Of a DNA stretch of 43,348 nucleotides, positions 1 through 7,388 are shown piece by piece. This stretch comes from a virus. The stretch lies in IMG/VR virus record IMGVR_UViG_3300010396_000063, positions 1 through 43,348 of that record; one strand, 5' to 3'. Position 1 is the stretch's first letter, and every line of letters starts with the position of its first letter. Position numbers and translations under genes: made by a program. Under the pieces are notes generated by a model. The model was not told the origin of the DNA and searched no databases. It worked only from the letters and a program-made list of their open reading frames with translations.

Positions 1-1338
1 AAAGGGGGTGGGATCACCTTTTACTTTGAGGGTATCAATCGGCCAGTATGTATTAACGAGCCGTTCTCCATTGCGTTCTATGATTTCTCCGAATGGCAAG
101 TCTGGACGAAAAGTATAGCTATCAACACGCCGATGTCGTAAGAGTTGAGATTCTGTAAAAGCTTCCCAAGCATTGCGCGTTACACGCTGGTTTGCACCAT
201 CAGTAGGGAAACTATATCCGCCGTACATTACCCTAAAACGATCGGAATTTAAAAGATAGCCGCCAGGTACAAGCACTTGGTGTGTATCGCAAACATAAGT
301 GCAGCCTTCGAAAAGTTTAAGTTGTTCTTCCACGGCAAGGAAAGTTGCGCCTTGAACGATTCTTGCCTTTTTTGTGCCACTTGTGATATTCTCTGGTCGT
401 CTGTTGATAAACCAGTCCTTTTGCTTGCTACAAGCAAATAAAATTGTGAGTAGCAAGTATTTTTCTCGATTCCATTTCTCACGCACTAAGCCGGAACGTA
501 GCATTAGAGTACGTATGCGTTCACAATTATTTCCCGTCCAATAAGCGAGACGTTGAGCTAAAGCGGCATCGGCGGAAGACTCATCATATGCTCGGCCTTT
601 ACCTGTCGTGTCTGGATAAGCACGAGAAAGCACTTCAACGTTAGCTTCCCAAAGGTCTTTAAAACTTACGGCACCCCCAAAAATAGATTTACTTGTTTGT
701 GCTTTTATCGCACGTTCTATAAGCGCGTCGTCGTCTACGTCACCGTCCCATTCTTGACACGGGTAGTCTGTCCATTCTTGCTGAATGTTAGTGTGTTGTT
801 GAACTGGAAAATAAGTTGTTACTAATTGTTTAATTTGTTCGTCGAAATTAAGCCCTGCATTACCTTGTGCGCCATAGCCTGTCAAAGCCACAAATCGATT
901 TTCGGTGTAAAGTTCTATATGATGCGTTGCGTTTTTGCATGTATGCGCAAACGTTTGTGCTTGTCCGATAATGTGTAATCCTTTACGACTTGAAGATATT
1001 TCAACTGCTGCGCCTGGAAACATCGAAACAAGTTGCAGTGCAAGAGGAGACCATTTAGTACCGCAAGACTCTAAACAATCGTCAATGTCTAAAAACCAAA
1101 AAGGGTCTTGAGAAGTAAAAACGAAACCCGCACCGTGGTCTTTACCTAAAATCCCAGCCCGTAAAATCGCACTGTCTGCATCCAACCAAATTTTTGGATC
1201 ATGCGCGTTAGCAGTCATCGCATTGCGATGATCAATCGGCAATTTATCATACTTCCCGTTGCTACTTTGAACTAACCTATAAACAATAAACTGTTTGTAC
1301 GCCCGCATGGCGTCAAACGCAACTGGTAACGACTCCAT
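1..1338 (-). CDS. Primase-helicase, N-terminal prim-pol half (cut by window edge)
   Basis: This is the 5' part of a phage primase-helicase: 446 codons from ATG 1338, open to base 1. It would make primers for phage DNA synthesis. An archaeo-eukaryotic primase-type active site is visible: FLDIDDC (two metal-binding acidic residues), then SSSRKGLHIIG (the S-x-H motif), then IELYTENRFVALTG. The last residues read GDPTPF, which in related phage primases sits just before the SF3 helicase domain. That helicase domain is found at the other end of the window (42367-43348, minus), so both pieces are one gene split by the choice of ends. The frames do not match if the ends are simply joined; two bases modulo three are missing. 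The start follows an AAGGAATGG stretch and lies 20 bases after the TetR-like gene, in the same operon. Confidence 0.85.
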   Translation of the reverse strand, partial: MESLPVAFDAMRAYKQFIVYRLVQSSNGKYDKLPIDHRNAMTANAHDPKIWLDADSAILRAGILGKDHGAGFVFTSQDPFWFLDIDDCLESCGTKWSPLALQLVSMFPGAAVEISSSRKGLHIIGQAQTFAHTCKNATHHIELYTENRFVALTGYGAQGNAGLNFDEQIKQLVTTYFPVQQHTNIQQEWTDYPCQEWDGDVDDDALIERAIKAQTSKSIFGGAVSFKDLWEANVEVLSRAYPDTTGKGRAYDESSADAALAQRLAYWTGNNCERIRTLMLRSGLVREKWNREKYLLLTILFACSKQKDWFINRRPENITSGTKKARIVQGATFLAVEEQLKLFEGCTYVCDTHQVLVPGGYLLNSDRFRVMYGGYSFPTDGANQRVTRNAWEAFTESQLLRHRRVDSYTFRPDLPFGEIIERNGERLVNTYWPIDTLKVKGDPTPF

Positions 1339-1358
1339 TTTTCCATTCCTTTTGTTTT

Positions 1359-1673
1359 CTATAAAAATGTTCTTGCAACGTGCGCGAGGGCTTTTTGCTT
1401 AACGTTTTCCTCCAAGTTTGAAATGGTTTTATCTCGATTAATAATGCCTTGTGCAATGATATCTAAAATTTGTTGGTCGATTGCTTCTTGCATGACTTCT
1501 TTTTTAAGTTTATCAAACGGCCAAAAGTAATAAGAAATTAAAGCTTCAGAAACACCCATTTGTTTACTTAAAAGAATCCTATTTATTTTGTCGTACCCAA
1601 TTTTTTTAGATAACGAAATCGCCGCTTTGATTATTTCTTTACGACGAGCGGCTGGGTTTTTTCTGATTCGCAT
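1359..1673 (-). CDS. Small TetR-like helix-turn-helix protein
   Basis: A 104-residue protein whose first 60 residues resemble the TetR DNA-binding domain: RRKEIIKAAISL helix, then an HTH with KQMGVSEALISYYF (recognition helix; TetR proteins usually have GVS..LYYHF). The usual TetR ligand-binding domain of about 130 residues is absent; only about 45 residues follow. It could be a phage regulator of the replication operons. The start at 1673 has GGAGGT seven bases upstream and overlaps the previous gene by 43 bases, so it is cotranscribed with VRR-NUC and the helicase. The DNA target is unknown. Confidence 0.65.
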   Translation of the reverse strand: MRIRKNPAARRKEIIKAAISLSKKIGYDKINRILLSKQMGVSEALISYYFWPFDKLKKEVMQEAIDQQILDIIAQGIINRDKTISNLEENVKQKALAHVARTFL

Positions 1674-1852
1674 TTTGTTACCTCCAAATAAGCTACGATT
1701 TTTTCAACACATAAGGGGCAACTAGACTTAACGTTATTGAAATTAATCCCGTTAATCGCGGCTAACTCTGCATCTTTGAAATAAAAGTCGTTTGTTAGTT
1801 CTTCTCCGCACCACGCTTTGTTATCGTCACACGTAAACTTAATATGGTTCAT
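1631..1852 (-). CDS. Small Cys-containing protein, possible zinc binder
   Basis: A 73-residue protein of unknown function. It has two cysteine pairs, CDDNKAWC near the N terminus and CPLC near residue 50, which could bind one zinc ion. I chose ATG 1852 because GGAGAAGGGA lies just upstream and its ATGA overlaps the stop of the VRR-NUC gene, a translational coupling arrangement. An in-frame upstream start exists but has no such signal. A further C lies in the C-terminal VTKCES. Confidence 0.6.
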   Translation of the reverse strand: MNHIKFTCDDNKAWCGEELTNDFYFKDAELAAINGINFNNVKSSCPLCVEKIVAYLEVTKCESEKTQPLVVKK

Positions 1853-2220
1853 ATCGTCCCTTCTCCTGTTGCAAAACAAGCGTCGCCACCCAACGAATTA
1901 ATTAAATTGATCCAGGCAAGTTGGGCTTTTTCTCTTTCAGTTCCGGCATATTTCCAATTTGATTTTTTAATTTCTCGACTTAAAAACTGTCCTATTGTTT
2001 TGCCGACCATATCCTGAGTGATTTTGATAGGGCGTATACCTATCAAATCAGAAGACTTGATTATTTTGTTAATAGCCGCGGAATCGTTAGCAAGACCGTA
2101 ACGAACGAAATTTCCTTCTTTTGTGTAGAGGGCGCCTACGTTGTTGCGCCACAATCTGCACCCTTTATGAGATGCTTCAAGGCGTATGATTGATTGAATT
2201 TTACTTTCTAAAACATCCAT
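1849..2220 (-). CDS. VRR-NUC domain nuclease
   Basis: A 123-residue protein that is almost entirely a VRR-NUC domain, a PD-(D/E)xK-fold nuclease found as stand-alone enzymes in many phages and fused in FAN1. Visible motifs are the N-terminal E (VLESKIQ), RLWRNNVGA, VRYGLANDS, SSDLIGI with the metal-binding Asp, and SREIKK with the E-x-K pair. The family cuts branched or flap DNA, so a role in resolving replication or packaging intermediates is likely. The start at 2220 is preceded by GGAGGAG. It follows the SF2 helicase by 28 bases and overlaps the next gene by four. Confidence 0.85.
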   Translation of the reverse strand: MDVLESKIQSIIRLEASHKGCRLWRNNVGALYTKEGNFVRYGLANDSAAINKIIKSSDLIGIRPIKITQDMVGKTIGQFLSREIKKSNWKYAGTEREKAQLAWINLINSLGGDACFATGEGTI

Positions 2221-2248
2221 TTGCTCTCCTCCGTAAAGTAAAAATACG

Positions 2249-3874
2249 TTAACGTATATTGACGAGTTCGTCAATTATCTCAATAATTTTTGTAGAGAGT
2301 TCGTTTGCATTTTTTACATTAAGAGTTTGTGCGGTCATTACATCAACACCAAAAGTGAAATAAAACGTTTTGCAAATTTCACTGTCCGTTTTTCCCTCTG
2401 TTTTTTCATACCCAGCCCAACGTGCAATTTGTTCTCTCAATTCGCGTTGCGCGTCTTGTCGCAGTCTATGGTTTTTTGCAATAGCGAGTTGCGCGGGCAC
2501 GGATAAATAGCGTGAAATTAAAGGTGCAGCATCAATTTTATTTATCTCACCTCTGAGTTTTGCTAACACTTTTTCGTCTAATTCAAATAAGTCACCATCA
2601 ACATACTCGGGTGCGGATCGATCAGTAATTACAACTTGTGTTCCGCAATTTGGGCATTGTTTATAGATGCGTTTAAAAACAGCTAAACATTCAGGATTAA
2701 TACAAGTACGCAGAGGTATTTCGCCAATCTTACGAGATTTTTTATCTTTACGATCTAAAGACCAAACGCGTTTTGAATCGGGCAACCCGTGCATCTTAAC
2801 ATTGCTTACATGATCAATGATGATAGCGTGCGATTTGCCTTGCATGGGTCGAAGTGCGCGGCCGAATTGCTGACTATACAAACAATAGCTTCGAGTTGGC
2901 CGTGCCATCGAAACCACTTCGATCGCCGGTACGTCAACGCCCTCCCCTAATAAATCCACATTGACGATTTGTAAGATCTCGCGGTTTCTAAATTTACGCA
3001 TAATCGAAGCGCGTAAAAGATCCGGTGTTTTACTTGAAATAACTTCTGCAGTTACGTCTTGTTTTCTAAATTCTTCTGCGATTTCGGTTGCAGCTTTAAT
3101 GTCAACAGCAAAAGTCACGCCTAGTTTACCGTCTGCAATACGTTTGTAATGTGAAACAACATCGCCGGTAATATGCGATTTATGCACTGCATGTCTTAAC
3201 TTTGGAGGGCTATAATCACCTGATGCACTAATCGGTACCTCTGTTAAATCTAAATCGGAAGGCGGCGCGAAGATACGATAGTCAGTTAAGAATCCCAAAT
3301 TGATTAATTCACGCATTGGGCACCCTAAAACCATTTCATCTATGATGCCATCCGCATGACGTCCTAAACCTCTACCGTCTGCACGAACAGGTGTTGCCGT
3401 GGGATAAAATCCGCGAGCGTTCGGAAATAATGCCGCGGCTTTTCCCCACTTATTGTCTCGTAACACATGGTGTGCTTCGTCTTGTATAACTAAATTGATT
3501 TTTTTAAATAACGGTTCGTTATTCATTTTAATAAGCGTATCGACGCCAGCAACAACGCACTTACGACTTAGCGGGTCATAATAGGAGCGCCCGACCTCTG
3601 TTAAATGCAATGCGCATATTTCTCGAATCGCAGGTTTTTGCGCAATAATATTATGTGAAATTCCATGGCGTGCTAGTGTTAAAGAAATTTGACTTACGAG
3701 CTCAACACGGTGCGCAATTGCAATCGCCATGCCGTCGTTGTCTTTGATTATTTTTGCAAGCAGTACAGTTTTTCCGCCACCTGTTGCGAGTTGCGCTAAA
3801 ACATTCCTGGCACCATTGTTCCAAGCGCTATAGATTTTCGTTAAAACATCTTCTTGATAGGGTCTTAAAATCAT
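2249..3874 (-). CDS. DEAH-type SF2 DNA helicase with C-terminal zinc finger
   Basis: A 541-residue superfamily 2 helicase of the type III restriction/Rad25-like group common in phage replication modules. Q-motif-like RPYQ at residues 4-7, Walker A ATGGGKT at about 30-36, DEAH box QDEAHH at about 131-136, motif III region YPTATPVRADG, and motif VI QQFGRALRP are all present. After the helicase domains comes a four-cysteine ribbon, CINPEC and CPNC, near residues 390-410. It probably unwinds or remodels DNA during phage replication or recombination. It is the first gene of the leftward operon, directly downstream of the minus promoter at 3908-3935. Confidence 0.9.
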   Translation of the reverse strand: MILRPYQEDVLTKIYSAWNNGARNVLAQLATGGGKTVLLAKIIKDNDGMAIAIAHRVELVSQISLTLARHGISHNIIAQKPAIREICALHLTEVGRSYYDPLSRKCVVAGVDTLIKMNNEPLFKKINLVIQDEAHHVLRDNKWGKAAALFPNARGFYPTATPVRADGRGLGRHADGIIDEMVLGCPMRELINLGFLTDYRIFAPPSDLDLTEVPISASGDYSPPKLRHAVHKSHITGDVVSHYKRIADGKLGVTFAVDIKAATEIAEEFRKQDVTAEVISSKTPDLLRASIMRKFRNREILQIVNVDLLGEGVDVPAIEVVSMARPTRSYCLYSQQFGRALRPMQGKSHAIIIDHVSNVKMHGLPDSKRVWSLDRKDKKSRKIGEIPLRTCINPECLAVFKRIYKQCPNCGTQVVITDRSAPEYVDGDLFELDEKVLAKLRGEINKIDAAPLISRYLSVPAQLAIAKNHRLRQDAQRELREQIARWAGYEKTEGKTDSEICKTFYFTFGVDVMTAQTLNVKNANELSTKIIEIIDELVNIR

Positions 3875-3893
3875 AAATCTCGCTATTTCCTTA

Positions 3894-3922
3894 TTGACGA
3901 TGCCGTCAGTATACCGTAGAAT
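3894..3922 (+). promoter_or_regulatory. Sigma70-type promoter for rightward replication operon
   Basis: TTGACG (3894-3899) and TAGAAT (3917-3922) are separated by exactly 17 bases. The spacer contains GTATAC immediately upstream of the -10, as does the promoter at 9666. It precedes the 30-residue membrane peptide at 3973. Confidence 0.65.
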
Positions 3923-3935
3923 TACGAACTGTCAA
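3908..3935 (-). promoter_or_regulatory. Sigma70-type promoter for leftward replication operon
   Basis: Reading leftward, TTGACA (3935-3930) and TATACT (3913-3908) are separated by 16 bases. It lies 34 bases before the SF2 helicase start. It overlaps the divergent rightward promoter at 3894-3922, so the two probably compete or are controlled together. Confidence 0.65.
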
Positions 3936-3972
3936 TATTTCAAATAGTTAAGCAATAAGGAGGGCTTACTTT

Positions 3973-4065
3973 ATGAGTGATTCGACAAAACTTACCGCAC
4001 TATTCGTCTTAGTTACTTTTCAAACCATTTTGTTACTTACATTAATTGCAATCATGATCAGTTAA
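3973..4065 (+). CDS. 30-residue single-pass membrane peptide
   Basis: A short ORF with a strong ribosome binding site (AAGGAGG at 3957-3963, nine bases before ATG). The peptide starts MSDSTKLT and continues as one hydrophobic helix (FVLVTF, ILLLTLIAIMI) to its end. It is the first gene after the rightward early promoter. Function unknown. Candidates are a host membrane modifier, superinfection factor or leader peptide; none can be shown. Confidence 0.6.
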   Translation: MSDSTKLTALFVLVTFQTILLLTLIAIMIS

Positions 4066-4074
4066 GGCATATCA

Positions 4075-4398
4075 ATGAAGATTAGACTTGAAGAAGAAAA
4101 AGATTTGTCAGAAGAACAAAAACCGCTTGTAACAATTTCTGATAGTTTGGCAAAAGATTTAACGGTTTCATTACTTAGAACTATGAATGAATTATACGAA
4201 ACAAATGATATGGTAAGACAACATGACTTATCTATACTTGTAAATTCAGTAGCAAAGTTCACTGCGTATATTTCTGTTATAACCGAAGAAAAATTTGGTA
4301 TCCCGCGTGATAAAGCAACTGCTATCTTTGCGGACGTATCTAAGGCGTATTCTGAATTAACCGAAGTTATGCAAATCAACACAAACTCATTTCACTAA
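4075..4398 (+). CDS. Unknown helical early protein
   Basis: A 107-residue protein I do not recognise. It is acidic at the N terminus (RLEEEKDLSEEQ) and predicted to be mostly helical, with no Cys, signal peptide or membrane segment. It begins 10 bases after the membrane peptide and ends 12 bases before the next gene, so it is part of the same operon. Its place ahead of the nuclease, SSB and polymerase genes suggests a replication accessory role, but that is context only. Confidence 0.6.
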   Translation: MKIRLEEEKDLSEEQKPLVTISDSLAKDLTVSLLRTMNELYETNDMVRQHDLSILVNSVAKFTAYISVITEEKFGIPRDKATAIFADVSKAYSELTEVMQINTNSFH

Positions 4399-4410
4399 AA
4401 AGGAGTATTT

Positions 4411-5055
4411 ATGTCTATTATTATTAAAATTGTTAATCCACAATTTGAAAGAAAAGAAGATTTAATTAAATTAGCTAATTTTCTATTGCAGTTTGCTGAA
4501 ACAGACGTACAAGAAAAGCAAGAAGAAGATTGCGCAGCTCAAACAAGCAATGAAAATTACGCATTGATTCCCCCTCCTCCTTTGTCTTCCGAAACTTTAG
4601 AAGTTGAAACCCCATTAGAATTCTTACAAAACTTTGCTACTGAAATAAAAGAGGTCATTGAGCCTACGGCCAACGTGGAATTAGACGCATTAGGTTTCTG
4701 GTGGGACAAACGAATACACGCAAGCACGAAAACGAAAACCAAAGACGGCATTTGGAAATTAAAACGTGATGTTGATACCAATTTGGTTCAACAAGTTCAA
4801 GAAGAACAAAAAAGCATAATGCAAGTCAAAGCACCAGAAACTACTGATTCAGTCCTTGAAACTTCCGAAGAATTAATTGATTTTGCATTCGTGATGGATT
4901 ACGCGACCACGGCAATTAAAGATAAAAAAATCACACATTCTAAACTTGCAACTATTGCGCGTGATATGGGAATGCCCGGCGTTGCAGCTTTTAGTTCAAG
5001 ACCTGATTTACTTTCCGTTTTTTTAAACCGAATTAAAGAAGAATGTGGGGAATAA
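4411..5055 (+). CDS. Phage protein with LDALGFWWDKRIHAS-type conserved block
   Basis: A 214-residue protein. Residues about 89-130 carry a block seen in many phage proteins next to SSB and nuclease genes: LDALGFWWDKRIHAS followed by KDGIWKLKRDVD. The flanking regions are low complexity: an acidic stretch (EKQEEDC), a Pro tract (IPPPPL), and a C-terminal helical part (residues 150-214). The start has AAGGAG ten bases upstream. It overlaps the DUF2800 gene region by context but that gene starts three bases after its stop. The biochemical function is unknown; a DNA metabolism role follows from context. Confidence 0.7.
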   Translation: MSIIIKIVNPQFERKEDLIKLANFLLQFAETDVQEKQEEDCAAQTSNENYALIPPPPLSSETLEVETPLEFLQNFATEIKEVIEPTANVELDALGFWWDKRIHASTKTKTKDGIWKLKRDVDTNLVQQVQEEQKSIMQVKAPETTDSVLETSEELIDFAFVMDYATTAIKDKKITHSKLATIARDMGMPGVAAFSSRPDLLSVFLNRIKEECGE

Positions 5056-5057
5056 AC

Positions 5058-6158
5058 ATGAGTAACTTAACTCCATCCTCAGCGGCACGTCGAATCGCGT
5101 GTCCGGGATCAAGACTGTTAGAGCAGCAGTTCCCGAAACGTAATCAAGAAATATCAAAGCATATCGAAGAAGGAATAAAGGCGCATAAAATAGCAATGCG
5201 TGTTTTAACCGGCGCGCCTATTGTTGAAAGCGAATATTTTTTAAATACTGAAATGTACGATCATGCTTTGTTTTTCAAAAAAACCGTACAAGAAAAAATA
5301 AATGGTTCTATAAATCCTGATTATATAGAAACTACTTTAGATTTAAGTATGATTCATCAAGGCATGACCGGACGACCGGATTATTTTCACATTGATATAG
5401 ATAATGGAACAGTTTATATATTTGAATACAAATACGGTTTTAAAAATGTAGAAACCTATGAGAATTGGCAATTAATAGAATATGCTTATGGAATTTTCCA
5501 ACACATAGAACCCCCGTGCTTTAATGTGGTTTTTGTTGTAGTTCAGCCTCGCATAAGTAACTCAGTGAAGGAATGGCGCATTTCTCTTCTTGAACTATAT
5601 ACTTATTTTCAAACTATGACACAAAAAGAAAAGCAATCACTTGAGCCTAACGCCCCGTGCATTCCAAATCCGGAATGTATGTATTGCAGCGCACGATTTA
5701 ATTGTGCCGCATTGCAAGCGTTTAGTTTACCGCTTATAGATTATGCTCGTAGTAATATTGTTAATAATCTTACACCCGAGGCTTTATCTAATGAGTTACA
5801 ATTTCTTAGAGAAGCACGCGATTTATTAGATGCAAGAATAACTGGCTTAGAAGAAGAAGCGACTTATTTAATTAAATCAGGTAAACGAGTACCTTCTTTT
5901 ATACTTCAAGAAAGTAGAGGATCTTTGAACTGGAGTCGATCTGTTGAAGAGATTATTGCCCTCGGCGAACTTTTAGAAATAGATCTTAAAAAACCCCAAG
6001 AAGTTATTACGCCAAAACAAGCGATAAAAGCGGGGTTAGATGACAAACTCATAAGTCTTTATGCGCAATATAAACCAGGTAATTTGAAATTAGTTTTACA
6101 AAAAGATATTGCTAGAAAAGTATTTAATGTTATTGACGAAACCGTTAATAACAAATAA
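5058..6158 (+). CDS. DUF2800 protein, PD-(D/E)xK nuclease fold (Cas4/RecB-like)
   Basis: A 366-residue DUF2800-type protein. The N terminus LTPSSAARRIACPGS matches the family opening in which a Cys follows the first helix. The active site is visible as MTGRPDYFHID followed by VYIFEYKYG, i.e. the D and E-x-K of a PD-(D/E)xK nuclease, near residues 102-130. A four-Cys group (CIPNPECMYCSARFNC) follows near residue 200, like the iron-sulfur cluster of Cas4/AddB exonucleases. It likely processes DNA ends in recombination or replication. I chose ATG 5058, which has GGGGA upstream, rather than an earlier in-frame alternative start. It is followed 32 bases later by the SSB gene. Confidence 0.85.
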   Translation: MSNLTPSSAARRIACPGSRLLEQQFPKRNQEISKHIEEGIKAHKIAMRVLTGAPIVESEYFLNTEMYDHALFFKKTVQEKINGSINPDYIETTLDLSMIHQGMTGRPDYFHIDIDNGTVYIFEYKYGFKNVETYENWQLIEYAYGIFQHIEPPCFNVVFVVVQPRISNSVKEWRISLLELYTYFQTMTQKEKQSLEPNAPCIPNPECMYCSARFNCAALQAFSLPLIDYARSNIVNNLTPEALSNELQFLREARDLLDARITGLEEEATYLIKSGKRVPSFILQESRGSLNWSRSVEEIIALGELLEIDLKKPQEVITPKQAIKAGLDDKLISLYAQYKPGNLKLVLQKDIARKVFNVIDETVNNK

Positions 6159-6190
6159 TATCAGTTTGTATTTTAAAAGGAGATAAATAT

Positions 6191-7060
6191 ATGTCGCACA
6201 AAGAAATTCTATTAACGCCAGTCGGAAGACTTGTGATGGGTTCTTTATATGAACCGCAAACAACAGATGCTGAAGGTAAACCTCTTGTTATAAAAAGTGG
6301 TGCTAAAGCAGGACAACCACAAGTAAGATATTTTTTTGCTTTAGCTATTTCAAAAGGCGCAGAAAGTCATTGGTCAGAAACTTCATGGGGTTCTAAAATT
6401 TGGAATGTAGGTCATGCAAGTTTTCCACAAGGCCAAGCACACAACCCTACTTTTGCATGGAAAATTGTTGATGGTGATAGCGCTATTCCCAACAAAAAAG
6501 GCGTTAAACCAATTGATCGTGAAGGCTATCCTGGTCATTGGGTGTTAAGTTTTTCTAGTTCGTTCGCTCCTGGAATTTATAACTCGGACGGTTCACAACA
6601 AATCTTAGAACAAGATGCGGTTAACTTAGGCGACTATATACAAGTGTACGGCAACGTCCAAGGCAATGAATCTCCAAATCAACCCGGTGTGTTTTTGAAT
6701 CACAGTATGGTTGCACTAGCGGGTTATGGCAAACGCATCATTATTGGTGCCGACCCTAAAACAGTTGGATTCGGCGGACAACCTTTGCCACAAGGCGCAA
6801 GTTTAACGCCAATATCGCAGGGGTTTAACCCGCATTCGCCAGCACCTACAGCGCCTATGGTTGCCCCCGCTGCTCCTCAAGTGGCGACTGTTTCTGTAGC
6901 GCCCCCCACCCCCACACCACACTATGGGATTTTAAACCCGCCGCAAGCGCAAGCTGCCCGCGTGATGTTACCTGCAGCGAATGGTGGTACCTATGAACAA
7001 TATATTGCAGCCGGTTGGACAGACGCACAACTAATTCAACATGGATTAATGGCGCCTTGA
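6191..7060 (+). CDS. DUF2815-like single-stranded DNA-binding protein
   Basis: A 289-residue protein with the pattern of phage DUF2815/SSB-like proteins: an OB-fold-sized N-terminal domain (to about 200) with RYFFALAISKG, WKIVDGDS, DREGYPGHWVLSFSS, GDYIQVYGNV and GVFLNHSMVALAGYG, followed by a Pro/Ala-rich flexible tail (residues 215-250) and a short C-terminal helix containing YIAAGWTDAQLIQHG. It would coat single strands and recruit replication partners. Its start has AAGGAG (6178-6183) upstream. It lies between DUF2800 and the polymerase, the usual order of this module. Confidence 0.8.
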   Translation: MSHKEILLTPVGRLVMGSLYEPQTTDAEGKPLVIKSGAKAGQPQVRYFFALAISKGAESHWSETSWGSKIWNVGHASFPQGQAHNPTFAWKIVDGDSAIPNKKGVKPIDREGYPGHWVLSFSSSFAPGIYNSDGSQQILEQDAVNLGDYIQVYGNVQGNESPNQPGVFLNHSMVALAGYGKRIIIGADPKTVGFGGQPLPQGASLTPISQGFNPHSPAPTAPMVAPAAPQVATVSVAPPTPTPHYGILNPPQAQAARVMLPAANGGTYEQYIAAGWTDAQLIQHGLMAP

Positions 7061-7076
7061 TAGATAAAAAAAGAAA

Positions 7077-7095
7077 GGCGGTGTCATACACCGCC
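7077..7095 (+). other. Strong hairpin after the SSB gene
   Basis: GGCGGTGT (7077-7084), loop CAT, ACACCGCC (7088-7095): eight perfect pairs. On the plus strand there is no T-run after it, so it is more likely an mRNA-stabilising or processing hairpin. On the minus strand it is followed by a T-rich stretch and could stop antisense transcription. Confidence 0.55.
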
Positions 7096-7136
7096 AATCT
7101 GGATCAAAGGAGTCATATTATTATTAAGGATATCAC

Positions 7137-7388
7137 ATGGATAATCAAGTAAGTTTAATCGCGTGCCGGATTTTAAATAATTTATTTAATGATGAGTTTA
7201 TAAAAACACTTCCCGAAATTTCAAAAGAAGAAACTATCAATCGAATTTTATTAGAATGCGTTGTTGATCTTCTCATTATTCTCAAAGACAAACATAACGT
7301 ACCGCTAAAAGTGTCTTATACAGTGGTAGGCGAACGGTTAAAATACATCATTCAAGACAGACTTGATAACTCGCAGGATTTAAATTAA
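7137..7388 (+). CDS. Unknown small helical protein before polymerase
   Basis: An 83-residue protein, not recognised. It is rich in Leu/Ile helices (LIACRILNNLF, ILLECVVDLLIILKD) without a clear membrane segment. Its stop abuts the polymerase ATG (7389), so the two are probably translationally coupled. A polymerase partner role is possible but is context only. Confidence 0.6.
   Translation: MDNQVSLIACRILNNLFNDEFIKTLPEISKEETINRILLECVVDLLIILKDKHNVPLKVSYTVVGERLKYIIQDRLDNSQDLN

Noticed and set aside
249-482. 77-codon ORF inside the primase gene
   Set aside because: It is an out-of-frame shadow; the primase frame is open across it and carries family motifs.
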